A DNA stretch of 13,395 nucleotides from Solirubrobacterales bacterium (lineage in GTDB: Bacteria > Actinomycetota > Thermoleophilia > Solirubrobacterales > Solirubrobacteraceae): NCBI GenBank assembly GCA_003151895.1, contig PLYX01000014.1:1-13395 (forward strand), given 5' to 3'. Positions 1-8,238 of the stretch are shown piece by piece. Below the pieces are notes generated by a model, which ran no database searches, was not told the DNA's origin, and worked only from the letters and a program-made list of their open reading frames with translations. Made by a program: the position numbers and the translations under genes. Numbering within the stretch: the stretch's first letter is position 1; each line of letters opens with the position of its first letter.

Positions 1-15
1 TTCGCTGCGCGGCTC

Positions 16-34
16 GCCGGACAGAGGGTCCGGC
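16..34. promoter_or_regulatory. Short perfect hairpin / palindrome upstream of the first TetR gene
   Basis: GCCGGAC (16-22) and GTCCGGC (28-34) are perfect 7-bp arms around a 5-base spacer. The palindrome lies about 30 bases before the chosen start of the TetR gene. It could be a terminator for a gene lying to the left, although no T-tract follows. It could equally be an operator, since TetR dimers bind short palindromes near their own genes. The sequence alone does not decide between these. Confidence 0.4.
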
Positions 35-65
35 TTGGTCAGACGTGCGCGCGAGGAGCGCTGTG

Positions 66-617
66 ATGGCCGCGCGCACACGCGGACCCGCGCGCACCCG
101 CCCGGCGCCCACCCGCTCGCCGCGCTCCCGCGCCGCCGCCTCAAACGGCGCCGCCGCCAGCAACGCCGCCGCGCGGAACGGCCTCCCGAGCGTCCAGGTC
201 GCTGAGATCCAGCGCGCGCGCCTGTTGGCCGGCGCGGTGAGCGCCGTCGACGAGCTCGGCTACACCCGCGCCACGGTGACCGACATCACCGAGCGCTCGC
301 GCGTCTCGCGGCGCACGTTCTACGAGCTGTTCTCCAACTACGAGGACTGCACGCTCGCGCTGCTCGAGCAGACGTTCGAGCGCCTGCGCTCACAGATCGC
401 CGCCGCGGGCCTGGCCGCTCTCCCCTGGCGTGAGCGGGTGCGCGGCGGACTGTGGAGCATCCTCTGCTTCTTCGATCGCGAGCCCGCGCTCGCCCGTGTC
501 TGCGTGGTGCAGTCCGCGCGGGGCGGCCCGCGCATCACCCCCCGCGACGCGGAGTTCATGCACGCCGCCAACCCTCTTTCTACGCAAAAAGTACCCACGA
601 CCAAGGAGACAAGGTGA
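66..617 (+). CDS. TetR-family regulator, truncated after the DNA-binding domain and first ligand-domain helices
   Basis: The 183-residue product has an Ala/Arg/Pro-rich N-terminal tail (1-42). A TetR-type HTH follows at about 46-92, with the recognition-helix signature VSRRTFYELFSNYEDC. Residues 93-165 form the first part of the ligand/dimerisation domain. It aligns with the full-length regulator at 8239 from VAEIQRAR through about residue 165. There the similarity stops, and the last 18 residues (from HAANPL) are unlike the family. The paralogue continues for about 190 more residues, so this copy lacks most of the sensor domain and the C-terminal winged helix. I chose ATG 66 because GAGGAG at 53-58 is well spaced from it; GTG 45 and GTG 63 are in-frame alternatives. 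Its stop overlaps the next gene's GTG start (GTGA). It may still bind DNA as a shortened repressor, or it may be a remnant kept as a translated leader. Confidence 0.75.
   Translation: MAARTRGPARTRPAPTRSPRSRAAASNGAAASNAAARNGLPSVQVAEIQRARLLAGAVSAVDELGYTRATVTDITERSRVSRRTFYELFSNYEDCTLALLEQTFERLRSQIAAAGLAALPWRERVRGGLWSILCFFDREPALARVCVVQSARGGPRITPRDAEFMHAANPLSTQKVPTTKETR
603..616 (+). promoter_or_regulatory. Shine-Dalgarno site that fixes the start of the second gene
   Basis: AAGGAG at 603-608 sits five bases before GTG 614. This favours GTG 614 as the start over the much longer upstream-open frame beginning at 452, which runs antiphase through the TetR gene. The GTGA overlap with the TetR stop implies translational coupling. 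Confidence 0.65.
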
Positions 618-2857
618 AACCCAAAGAGCAAATCGCGAGCCCCGCTTCCACGCCGAAGATCGGTCGCGTCGCGCTGCTCTGTGCTCTGCTCCGTGCCAAA
701 GGGACCAGTGCGGGCGGGCGGGTAATTAATCCCGTGCGAGGTAGTGGTGCACCCCTCGCCGCCCGTCGCGGTGCGCTCGCGTCAGCGCTGTGTTCCGCCT
801 TGGCCGTCGCGCTGGTCGCGCTGCCCGGCACGGCCAGCGCCGAAACGTGCCCAAACGAACAAATCCGTGCCGAACAGGGCTCCGAGCGCCTGCCCGACTG
901 TCGCGCGTACGAGCTTGTCACGCCGATGATCAAGGGCGACAACAGCTCGATCGGAGCAGTAGACGGTACTCCCTACGGCTTTCCCGATGGAAATCACGTT
1001 TACTACAAAAGTCTGCTGCCGATGCCAGGAGCCTTGACCGGTAGTGAAGAGAACGCTTTGAGTGAGCGAACGGCGGCGGGCTGGATAACCGTTGCGCTGG
1101 CGCCTCCCGACGGCAAGGGTGAACCCGCAAACCCATACATCGGGGGGTTCGGCGGCGCAAGTTTTGAAACTGCGTTCACAAGCGATTTCTCAGAAGCCTT
1201 CATCAACTCGGGATTCGATTTCGACCCGCTCGACCAAGACGAAGGACAGCCAGACGCTTATCGACTGAACATTCCAAGTCAAAGCTGGTCGTTGGCTGCG
1301 CTGCCGGAGAGCGGCCCGCTAACAGAATCGAACAAAGCGGAAGCGGACGGAACATTTATCGCCGGCATCTCCGAAAATGGCTCACACGTGTTGTTTGAGT
1401 CTCGGGACCAGCTGTCAGTTGCGCCCGGTACGCCCACTGGACTCCACGGCGCGAACATGCTCTACGACCGGACGGGTGGTCACACCTACGCAGTGGGAGT
1501 CCTTCCAGACGGAAGTCTTTCCACCTGTGACATAGAGCTCGGCGATGGCGGGAATGATGCGCTGACTCAGGGCACCGCGTTTAATTATAGCGCTGTCTCT
1601 CCCGACGGGACAAATGTCGTATTTATGACATACGAAGCAAAGGTGGCCTGTCCGGATCGTGGGGTCTATCTGCGCGAGAACGACACTACGACCGTACAGC
1701 TGACCGGGGGTTATTATATGGGGCGAAGCTCGGACGGTTCCAAGGTGTTCACTGCGGCAATGACCGCGGGGGAATACGCCAACGGACTCTATGAGTACGA
1801 CATCGCGACAGGCGATACGACGACTATCAGCCCCGAAGGGTGGTTTATCGCGTCCTCCGCAGATGGCGCGCGTGTCTACTATCTGATTTCGGGAGGCGTC
1901 AACGCCGGTCTCTACCTATGGGAAGACGGCACCGCGAAGCTGATCCCCAACGCCGGCGAAGGATTTGCCAGTGAAACCAAAGCTGCGGAGAGGCCCTTCA
2001 GCGCTCTGACCAGTATGCCATGGGAGTATAATGTTGCGGTTGCAACGCCCGATGGCTCGAAGCTGCTGTTCCTGGATACCGCCAGCCTGACGGGCTATAA
2101 CAACTACGGTCCGCACTGCGATCCCAATTTCGGAGGCCCAGCTTACTGCAGCGAGGCCTACGTCTACAACGCCGAAACGGGCTCGACCACGTGTGTCTCG
2201 TGCAACCCGACCGGGGCGCCGCCTTCGGGTGTGGTGCAGGGGAACAGCACAAAACGTGGGGAGACCAGTCTGATGGATGGTTCGACACTTGATACCCTGC
2301 TCCCGCCATTTTCAGAGGGTGAGATCTCGCCTGACGGCTCACGTGTGTTCTTCGAAACCATGGACGCTCTCGTGCCGCAAGACACAAATGGGGTTAGCGA
2401 CGTGTACGAGTGGGAGAACGGCAGGATCTATCTGATCTCCTCGGGACAGGGTACGTTCGGTTCGTCGTTCTCCGGCGCCAGCAGCAACGGCGACGACGTT
2501 TTCATCACGAGCGTGGATCATCTGGCGCCGCAGGACATCGAGAACTCAACCGAGATCTACGACGCTCGTGTCGACGGCGGCTTTCCGTATACGCCGTTTT
2601 CCAGTGGTTGTAACAGCGGCCAGTGTCAGGGGCCGCAGACGCCGGCCCCGGCGTTTGGCGCTCCCGCGAGCGCGACGTTCGTCGGCTTGGGCAATCCGGC
2701 GAGCGTGGCTGCTGTGCCGGGCGCGAAGCCAAAGCTGGCAAAGCCCGCGAAGTGCAAGCAGGGCTTCGTGAAAAAGCAGAGCAAATGCGTCAAGAAGCCC
2801 AAATCCAAGAAAGCCAAAGCGAAGAAAGCCGGCAACCAACGGAGGGGTAAGTCATGA
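614..2857 (+). CDS. Secreted WD40/TolB-like beta-propeller protein with basic C-terminal tail
   Basis: The product has 747 residues. A long N-region (1-52) precedes a hydrophobic segment and a signal-peptidase-like site after ASA (76). The mature protein begins ETCPNEQ and soon shows LPDCRAYELVTP (93-104), a signature I associate with large secreted proteins of Solirubrobacterales. At least seven propeller-strand motifs of the S-x-DG-x-x-V-F type follow, near residues 253, 328, 371, 414, 477, 571 and 624, as in PD40/TolB-type blades. A CVSCNPTG motif (527-534) provides a CxxC pair. The tail from 705 is Lys-rich with two cysteines (714 and 725). No LPXTG or transmembrane anchor is visible, so the protein should be exported and may bind the wall through its tail. 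It overlaps the next gene by ATGA. Base composition in 900-2600 is visibly less GC-rich than the flanks. GTG 734, just after an AT-rich octamer, is an alternative start that would give a more normal signal peptide. No enzymatic residues were recognised; a structural or binding role is inference. Confidence 0.8.
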   Translation: MKPKEQIASPASTPKIGRVALLCALLRAKGTSAGGRVINPVRGSGAPLAARRGALASALCSALAVALVALPGTASAETCPNEQIRAEQGSERLPDCRAYELVTPMIKGDNSSIGAVDGTPYGFPDGNHVYYKSLLPMPGALTGSEENALSERTAAGWITVALAPPDGKGEPANPYIGGFGGASFETAFTSDFSEAFINSGFDFDPLDQDEGQPDAYRLNIPSQSWSLAALPESGPLTESNKAEADGTFIAGISENGSHVLFESRDQLSVAPGTPTGLHGANMLYDRTGGHTYAVGVLPDGSLSTCDIELGDGGNDALTQGTAFNYSAVSPDGTNVVFMTYEAKVACPDRGVYLRENDTTTVQLTGGYYMGRSSDGSKVFTAAMTAGEYANGLYEYDIATGDTTTISPEGWFIASSADGARVYYLISGGVNAGLYLWEDGTAKLIPNAGEGFASETKAAERPFSALTSMPWEYNVAVATPDGSKLLFLDTASLTGYNNYGPHCDPNFGGPAYCSEAYVYNAETGSTTCVSCNPTGAPPSGVVQGNSTKRGETSLMDGSTLDTLLPPFSEGEISPDGSRVFFETMDALVPQDTNGVSDVYEWENGRIYLISSGQGTFGSSFSGASSNGDDVFITSVDHLAPQDIENSTEIYDARVDGGFPYTPFSSGCNSGQCQGPQTPAPAFGAPASATFVGLGNPASVAAVPGAKPKLAKPAKCKQGFVKKQSKCVKKPKSKKAKAKKAGNQRRGKS

Positions 2858-5847
2858 GGATTCCTATTCGCTTGAGACTGTCTTGTCCAGGAATCAGCCA
2901 AGCGCCGCTCATCGCCACCGTGGTGTTGTTGGCGTCGCTGGCAGGTGCCTCTCCGGCGCTCGCGTCGTTTGGCTTTGCCTCCGGCGCGAATGCGCCGTCG
3001 GTTGTCGTGAGCAACTCGGCGAATCCAAACCAGCCGACGCAAGCCAACCCTAACGATCTCGACACGCAGGCGGGTTCGCATCCGTTTGACATGACGTCGA
3101 GCTTCAAGCTGAACCTCGACCCGGAAGAAAACATCTCGAAAGAATATTTTGCGAGGGATATCAGCGTGAACCTCCCATCGGGGTTTGCCGGGAGCATCGT
3201 GTCGGTGCCGCAATGCCCGATGTTCGACTTGGCCGAACGGCCGCCGCCGCAGGTGAACGTCGGTTGCCCCACCAGTTCGCAAGTCGGTGTCGCGGAAATC
3301 TTCGAAGGACATCAACAAGGATATTCGACCGTCGGCGGGGTAAAACAGTTTGTGCCTGTTTACAACATGGTGCCTTCGGACGGGGGAACGGCCGAGCTGG
3401 CGTTCCCTGTGATTGCCGTGGTGCAGCCGATTATTGTGACGGCCCGCACCGACGGCGATTACGGTCTTACGGCGCAAACAACGAACATTTCAGAGTACCT
3501 AAAGTTTGCGGGTGTGACGATCACGTTGTGGGGTGTGCCGGCCGATCACAGGCACGATGCGGAACGGTTCCTTCCCAAGGAAGGATTTGCTTGTCTCTGC
3601 TTCACACGCAAGGCGGGAAACGAAAATGGCGAACCGTTGTCCGACAGCGCCCCGCCGACGGCGTTCTTGACCAATCCGACGAAGTGCGGCGCCGCGGGAG
3701 GCTACGACGCGACGTTTATCGGCGATAGTTGGGATCATCCTGGCCTGTTCAATCCTGAGGACGGCAGGCCGGATCTGAATACTCCGACCTGGGTGACGTC
3801 TACCACGTCGATGTACCCGGGGGGTGTGACCGGGTGTAATAGATTGACGTTCAATCCGTCGTTGCACGTGACACCCGATACGAGCAAGGCCGATTCCCCG
3901 TCGGGCTACGCGATCAATCTGCACGTCCCGCAGAGCATCGCTCCGGACGATCTCGCGTCGTCAGCGTTGGATAACGCGGTTGCGACGTTGCCGCAGGGGT
4001 TGGCGATCTCCCCCGGCGCGGCGGACGGGTTGCAGGCGTGCACGGACAACAGTGCGGAACCGGCGGGTAGTCCGGGCAACGAGATCGGCATCACATCGCT
4101 CGAACCGGCGAGCTTCTCGGATGCGGAGCCGACGTGTCCCGCCGCCTCGCAGATCGGCTCGGTCGAACTGAAGACGCCGTTGTTGCCGGACGTGCTGTAC
4201 GGACAGGTGTACCTGAGCTCGTTCCATGCGGGCGACACGTATGCCGCGTTCGTCGTGATTCGTGGCGACGGTCTGCTCGTGAAGTTGAAGGCGACGGTCG
4301 TCGCGAACGCCGTGACGGGCCAGTTGACGGCGACGTTCGCGAACAACCCCGAGTTCCCGTTCGGCGACTTCACGTTGCATTTCTACGGCGGTCCGCGGGC
4401 GGTGTTCGTCAATCCTTCGACGTGTGGGCCCGCGACCACCACGATCGACCTGACGCCGTGGGCGGCCGGTCCCGGTGGTCTCGGTGACGCGACGCCGTCG
4501 AGCACGTTCGGCGTCAGCTTCGACGGGGAAGGAGCGCCGTGTCCCTCGCCGCAGCCGTTCGCGCCGTCGTTCACGGCGGGCACGGCAAGCATCCAGGCGG
4601 GCGGTTTCAGCCCGTTCACCGCGACGTTCTCGCGCCCTGACGCGGACCAGGAGGTCGATCACGTGCTGGTCACGACGCCGCCGGGCCTGTTGGGGACGCT
4701 CTCGGGTGTTCCCCTGTGTCCCGAACCGCAGGCGTCTCAGGGAACGTGCTCGGCGGCGTCGCAGATCGGGCACACGATCGTCGGCGCGGGCTCGGGCGCC
4801 GCGCCGTTGTATCTGCCGGTGCCGGGCCAGCCGCCGAATCCGGTGTATATCACCGGCCCATACAGGGGCGCCCCGTTCGGGTTGACGTTCGTGGTCCCCG
4901 CGGTCGCGGGACCGTACAACCTCGGGACGGTCGTCGTGCGCGCCGCGATCAACATCAACCCCACGTCGGCGGCACTGACGGTCACGAGCGACCCGCTGCC
5001 GACGATCATCGACGGCATCCCGGTGCAGGTCAAGAGCGTGAACGTCGTGATCGACCGCCCGGACTTCATCTTCAACCCGACGAACTGCAGTCCGCAGTCG
5101 GTGGGTGGGTCGGTGACCAGCCTGCAGGGCGCGACCGCGACGCTCTCCTCGCCCTTCCAGGTGACAGGCTGTGGGGATCTGGGGTTCAAACCGCAGTTCA
5201 GCGTCTCGACATCCGGTCACACCTCGCGCGCTAACGGCGCGAGCCTCGACGCGCGGGTCAGCTTCCCGAAGGGGGCGCTGGGGACGCAGGCGAACATCGC
5301 CAAGGTCAAGGTGGACCTCCCCAAGCAGCTCCCCTCGCGGCTGACGACGCTGCAGAAGGCGTGCCCGGCCGCGACGTTCGAAAGCAACCCCGCGGGCTGC
5401 CAGTCGGCGTCGGTGATCGGCGTCGTGAAGGCGAGCACACCCGCTCTGCCGGTCGGGCTGACGGGTCCTGTCTACTTTGTGTCTCACGGCGGCGAAGCAT
5501 TTCCGAGCCTGGTCATCGTGCTCCAAGGCGACGGCGTCAGGGTCGATCTGACGGCCGCGACGTTCATCTCCAAAGCCGGGATCACCAGCAGCACTTTTAA
5601 GACGGTGCCCGACGTGCCGGTCAGCTCCTTCGAGCTGTACTTGCCCGAGGGCAAGAACTCGGCGCTCGCGGCAAACGGCAACCTCTGCAAGAGCAAGCTC
5701 GCGATGCCGACGGCGTTCACCGCGCAGAACGGTGACGTGATCCACGAGTCCACGACGATCGCGGTGACGGGGTGTCCAAAGCTCAAGAAAGCAAGCAAGG
5801 CGAGTAGGGCTCGAAAGGCCAGTCACGGCAAGGGGAGGAAGTCATGA
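2854..5847 (+). CDS. Large secreted repeat protein of unknown function (Actinobacteria-type surface protein)
   Basis: The product has 997 residues. ATG 2854 overlaps the previous stop (ATGA) and follows GGAGGGG at 2841-2847. A signal peptide covers 1-38, with hydrophobic core LIATVVLLASLAGASPALAS. I do not recognise a named family. The protein consists of about four diverged units. Each has an 'LP.G(L/F)' strand, a lone Cys, and a C-x-x-(A/S)-S-(Q/V)-(I/V)-G motif at 138-145, 428-435, 632-639 and 849-856. Most then have a GxVYL-like strand and an N-P-(T/S)-x-C motif (274-278, 520-524, 741-745). Regular beta-strand spacing and paired cysteines suggest disulfide-stabilised beta-sandwich units outside the cell. 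The C-terminus (974-997) is a basic tail following a Cys. Codon use becomes clearly more GC-rich after about 4000, so the two halves look different in origin or constraint. It is co-translated with both neighbours, which suggests a shared surface structure. Confidence 0.78.
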   Translation: MRIPIRLRLSCPGISQAPLIATVVLLASLAGASPALASFGFASGANAPSVVVSNSANPNQPTQANPNDLDTQAGSHPFDMTSSFKLNLDPEENISKEYFARDISVNLPSGFAGSIVSVPQCPMFDLAERPPPQVNVGCPTSSQVGVAEIFEGHQQGYSTVGGVKQFVPVYNMVPSDGGTAELAFPVIAVVQPIIVTARTDGDYGLTAQTTNISEYLKFAGVTITLWGVPADHRHDAERFLPKEGFACLCFTRKAGNENGEPLSDSAPPTAFLTNPTKCGAAGGYDATFIGDSWDHPGLFNPEDGRPDLNTPTWVTSTTSMYPGGVTGCNRLTFNPSLHVTPDTSKADSPSGYAINLHVPQSIAPDDLASSALDNAVATLPQGLAISPGAADGLQACTDNSAEPAGSPGNEIGITSLEPASFSDAEPTCPAASQIGSVELKTPLLPDVLYGQVYLSSFHAGDTYAAFVVIRGDGLLVKLKATVVANAVTGQLTATFANNPEFPFGDFTLHFYGGPRAVFVNPSTCGPATTTIDLTPWAAGPGGLGDATPSSTFGVSFDGEGAPCPSPQPFAPSFTAGTASIQAGGFSPFTATFSRPDADQEVDHVLVTTPPGLLGTLSGVPLCPEPQASQGTCSAASQIGHTIVGAGSGAAPLYLPVPGQPPNPVYITGPYRGAPFGLTFVVPAVAGPYNLGTVVVRAAININPTSAALTVTSDPLPTIIDGIPVQVKSVNVVIDRPDFIFNPTNCSPQSVGGSVTSLQGATATLSSPFQVTGCGDLGFKPQFSVSTSGHTSRANGASLDARVSFPKGALGTQANIAKVKVDLPKQLPSRLTTLQKACPAATFESNPAGCQSASVIGVVKASTPALPVGLTGPVYFVSHGGEAFPSLVIVLQGDGVRVDLTAATFISKAGITSSTFKTVPDVPVSSFELYLPEGKNSALAANGNLCKSKLAMPTAFTAQNGDVIHESTTIAVTGCPKLKKASKASRARKASHGKGRKS

Positions 5848-8237
5848 TACGCGCTCACAGGACGCTTACGGCTGGTCTTACGACGCTCGGAATGCTTGCG
5901 TGCATGCTTCTGTTCGCGAGCGCCCCCGCGCTGGGACTGGAAAGGCATAATCTGCTTTCCACATTCAACGGGAGCGACGCTCCCGGGGGTCCGTTCTCCT
6001 ACCTGATAAGTGTCGCGGTAGATCAGTCGAGCAACGACGTATACGTGGCTAATCTCGAACCGGCGGTGGTGGATAAGTTCTCTTCGACGGGCGTCTATAT
6101 CCCCGGCTCCCAGCTGACGGGCACCCCGCCCGGATGCTCGACCGCTTGTCCCGTGACCGGGCCGAACGCCCCGTTTTCCCCGACCACTGTCGCGGTGGAT
6201 CCCACCACCGGTGATGTATATGTGATCGACGGGGAACATTTGGCGATCGATCGCTACAGCTCCTCGGGCGCGTTCATCGTGCAGTTCAACGGGAGTACGA
6301 TTCCGGCCGGCCTACCCGGCTCCGGCGGCTCATTCACACCAAGGTTCGGCATTGCCGTTAACCCCTCCACGCATGACGTGTACGTTGCCGATGGAGAAAA
6401 CGGTGTGATCGACGAGTTCACGTCAGCCGGTTCGTACGTATCTCAATTTCCTGTGGCGGAAGTGCGGAGTATGGCGTTCGACTCCACGGGCAATCGGCTG
6501 TATGTGGTCACATCGGGCAATGTTCAGCAATTCAGCGCCGCTGGTATTCCAGAAGCGGTGATCGACGGTAGCGAAGCGGCATCGAGGGTCGCTATAGACC
6601 CCGTGACCAACGATGTCTACGTCGGCTACAAAGAAGAAACTTACGTCAATGGAGAACCTGTATACATCGCTCAGTACGATCCGGCGGGAGCAGTGATCAC
6701 AAGACGGTTTGGCAGTGGCTCACTCGGTATTGCAGGAATCGCCGTAGACGGGTCGAGCGGCCACGTGTACGAGGTTGACTACAGCGCCTCAGTGGGCAAT
6801 ATTTTCGGGCCGACCGTGACGGTGGCGGATGTGACCACGCAAGCACCGACGCCGGTGGGCAGGACGACGGCAGTTCTGCATGGGGAGGTGAACCCGCTCG
6901 GGATCGAAGTGAGCTCGTGCGAGTTCGAATGGGGAACCGAAGCCGGGGTCTACACACAGACGGCTGCATGTGCCCCGGCGCCGGGGTCCGCCAACACCCC
7001 GGTCTCGGTCTCGGCCGCGCTCAGCGGCCTGACGCCGGGCACCACGTACCATTACCGGCTTGCCGCGGCCGACGCCAACGGCACAAACTACGGGCAAGAA
7101 GAATCGTTCACTCCTGTCGCGGTGGAAGGCCTAGTTAGCGACCCCGCCACGGAAGTCCTGATATCGAGCGCGACGTTGAACGGATCGCTCGAACCCAACG
7201 GCCTCGACACGCACTACTGGTTCGAATATGGGCTGAGCGAAGCCTACGGGTCGCCGACGCCTCACGAAGACGCCGGTAGCGCGATCGAAGTCAAGCACGT
7301 GAGCGCCCCGGTCACGAGCCTGACACCGAACTCGACCTACTATTTCCGGCTCGTCGCGGAAAATAGTGCCGGCGTCACATATGGAGCCGACAAGACATTT
7401 AAAACCGAACCGAACCTGGTGGTGTTCGGCCAGCAGCTACCGGCGTCAAGCATCACGCGTACCGCGGTAACCGTCTCGACCAAGCTCAACCCGGAGGGCA
7501 ACGCCACGACCTACCGTGTCCTGTACGGCAGGACCGCCGGCTACGGCGAGCACACGATCGATATCGAAGCGGGCAGCGGCTCCACCGAAGAGGCTGTCGA
7601 TGCCGGACTCACCGGGCTCGCACCCGAAACGACCTACCATTACGAGTTCGTGGCGAGCAGTGCGGAAGGCACGGTCACAGGCCCCGACGAGACATTCACG
7701 ACCGCGCCCGCCACACCCCCCACCGCGACGACCGGCGGCGCGTCGAACATCACGCTGACAGGCGCGACCGTCGCCGGGACAATCGAATCGCAGGGCCTTG
7801 AAACCTCCTACGAGCTCGACCTCGGCACCGACACGACCTACGGCACCAGCATCTACGGTGAAGCCGGCTCGGGCTCGGGAAACATCGAAATCGCGGTCAA
7901 CCTGCAGAACCTGGCACCCGGCGCCACCTACCACTACCGGTTCGTGGCGATCAACAGCGACGGGAAGACCTACGGTGCCGACCGCACCTTCACGACCCCC
8001 GCCTACTCCAAACCGATCGTGCTGCCCAACACCCTGCCGCTACTGCAGACGCCCCCGATCGCGTTCCCGACCGGCAGTCAGGCGAACACGGGCAAGATCG
8101 AAACAAAGAAGCTCACAAACGCCCAGAAGCTCTCCGCCGCGCTGAAAGCGTGCGCCAAGAAGCCGAAGAGCAAGCGCGCGGCGTGCCGGAAGCAGGCGCA
8201 TAAGAAATATCCGCCGGCCAAGAAGAAGAAGAAATGA
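5844..8237 (+). CDS. Secreted NHL-propeller / fibronectin-III-like repeat protein with basic tail
   Basis: The product has 797 residues. ATG 5844 overlaps the previous stop (ATGA), with GGGAGGAAG just upstream. The signal peptide is about 1-31. Residues 52-330 hold six NHL/YncE-like blades. Each has an (I/V)AVD-type start and a DVYV strand, near 57, 116, 170, 210, 249 and 299. Four Fn3-like repeats follow at roughly 331-424, 428-520, 523-620 and 625-718. Each carries an L-x-P-x-(T/S)-TY-(H/Y)-(Y/F) strand and a closing YG-x-(D/E)-x-(S/T)-F strand. A proline-rich linker (719-750) leads to the tail LTNAQKLSAALKACAKKPKS and on to a KKKKK end, with cysteines at 770 and 781. Propeller plus Fn3 modules usually mean protein or glycan binding at the cell surface. 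No catalytic motif is visible. The order and co-translation suggest it is exported together with the two preceding proteins. Confidence 0.82.
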   Translation: MIRAHRTLTAGLTTLGMLACMLLFASAPALGLERHNLLSTFNGSDAPGGPFSYLISVAVDQSSNDVYVANLEPAVVDKFSSTGVYIPGSQLTGTPPGCSTACPVTGPNAPFSPTTVAVDPTTGDVYVIDGEHLAIDRYSSSGAFIVQFNGSTIPAGLPGSGGSFTPRFGIAVNPSTHDVYVADGENGVIDEFTSAGSYVSQFPVAEVRSMAFDSTGNRLYVVTSGNVQQFSAAGIPEAVIDGSEAASRVAIDPVTNDVYVGYKEETYVNGEPVYIAQYDPAGAVITRRFGSGSLGIAGIAVDGSSGHVYEVDYSASVGNIFGPTVTVADVTTQAPTPVGRTTAVLHGEVNPLGIEVSSCEFEWGTEAGVYTQTAACAPAPGSANTPVSVSAALSGLTPGTTYHYRLAAADANGTNYGQEESFTPVAVEGLVSDPATEVLISSATLNGSLEPNGLDTHYWFEYGLSEAYGSPTPHEDAGSAIEVKHVSAPVTSLTPNSTYYFRLVAENSAGVTYGADKTFKTEPNLVVFGQQLPASSITRTAVTVSTKLNPEGNATTYRVLYGRTAGYGEHTIDIEAGSGSTEEAVDAGLTGLAPETTYHYEFVASSAEGTVTGPDETFTTAPATPPTATTGGASNITLTGATVAGTIESQGLETSYELDLGTDTTYGTSIYGEAGSGSGNIEIAVNLQNLAPGATYHYRFVAINSDGKTYGADRTFTTPAYSKPIVLPNTLPLLQTPPIAFPTGSQANTGKIETKKLTNAQKLSAALKACAKKPKSKRAACRKQAHKKYPPAKKKKK

Positions 8238-8238
8238 G

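Noticed and set aside
452..613. Upstream extension of the propeller gene to ATG 452
   Set aside because: It overlaps the TetR coding region in another frame, has Arg/Pro/His-rich out-of-frame composition, and GTG 614 has a clear Shine-Dalgarno site.
2626..3477. 283-codon minus-strand open frame
   Set aside because: It is antisense to two coupled genes and Arg/His-rich, with no start signal; it is a shadow frame.
3961..5826. 621-codon open frame on the minus strand
   Set aside because: It is antisense to the 997-residue protein gene and Arg-rich, which is typical of an open frame created by high GC3 on the opposite strand.
2753..8237. Sortase-type anchoring of the surface proteins
   Set aside because: None of the C-termini has an LPXTG-like motif followed by a hydrophobic segment.
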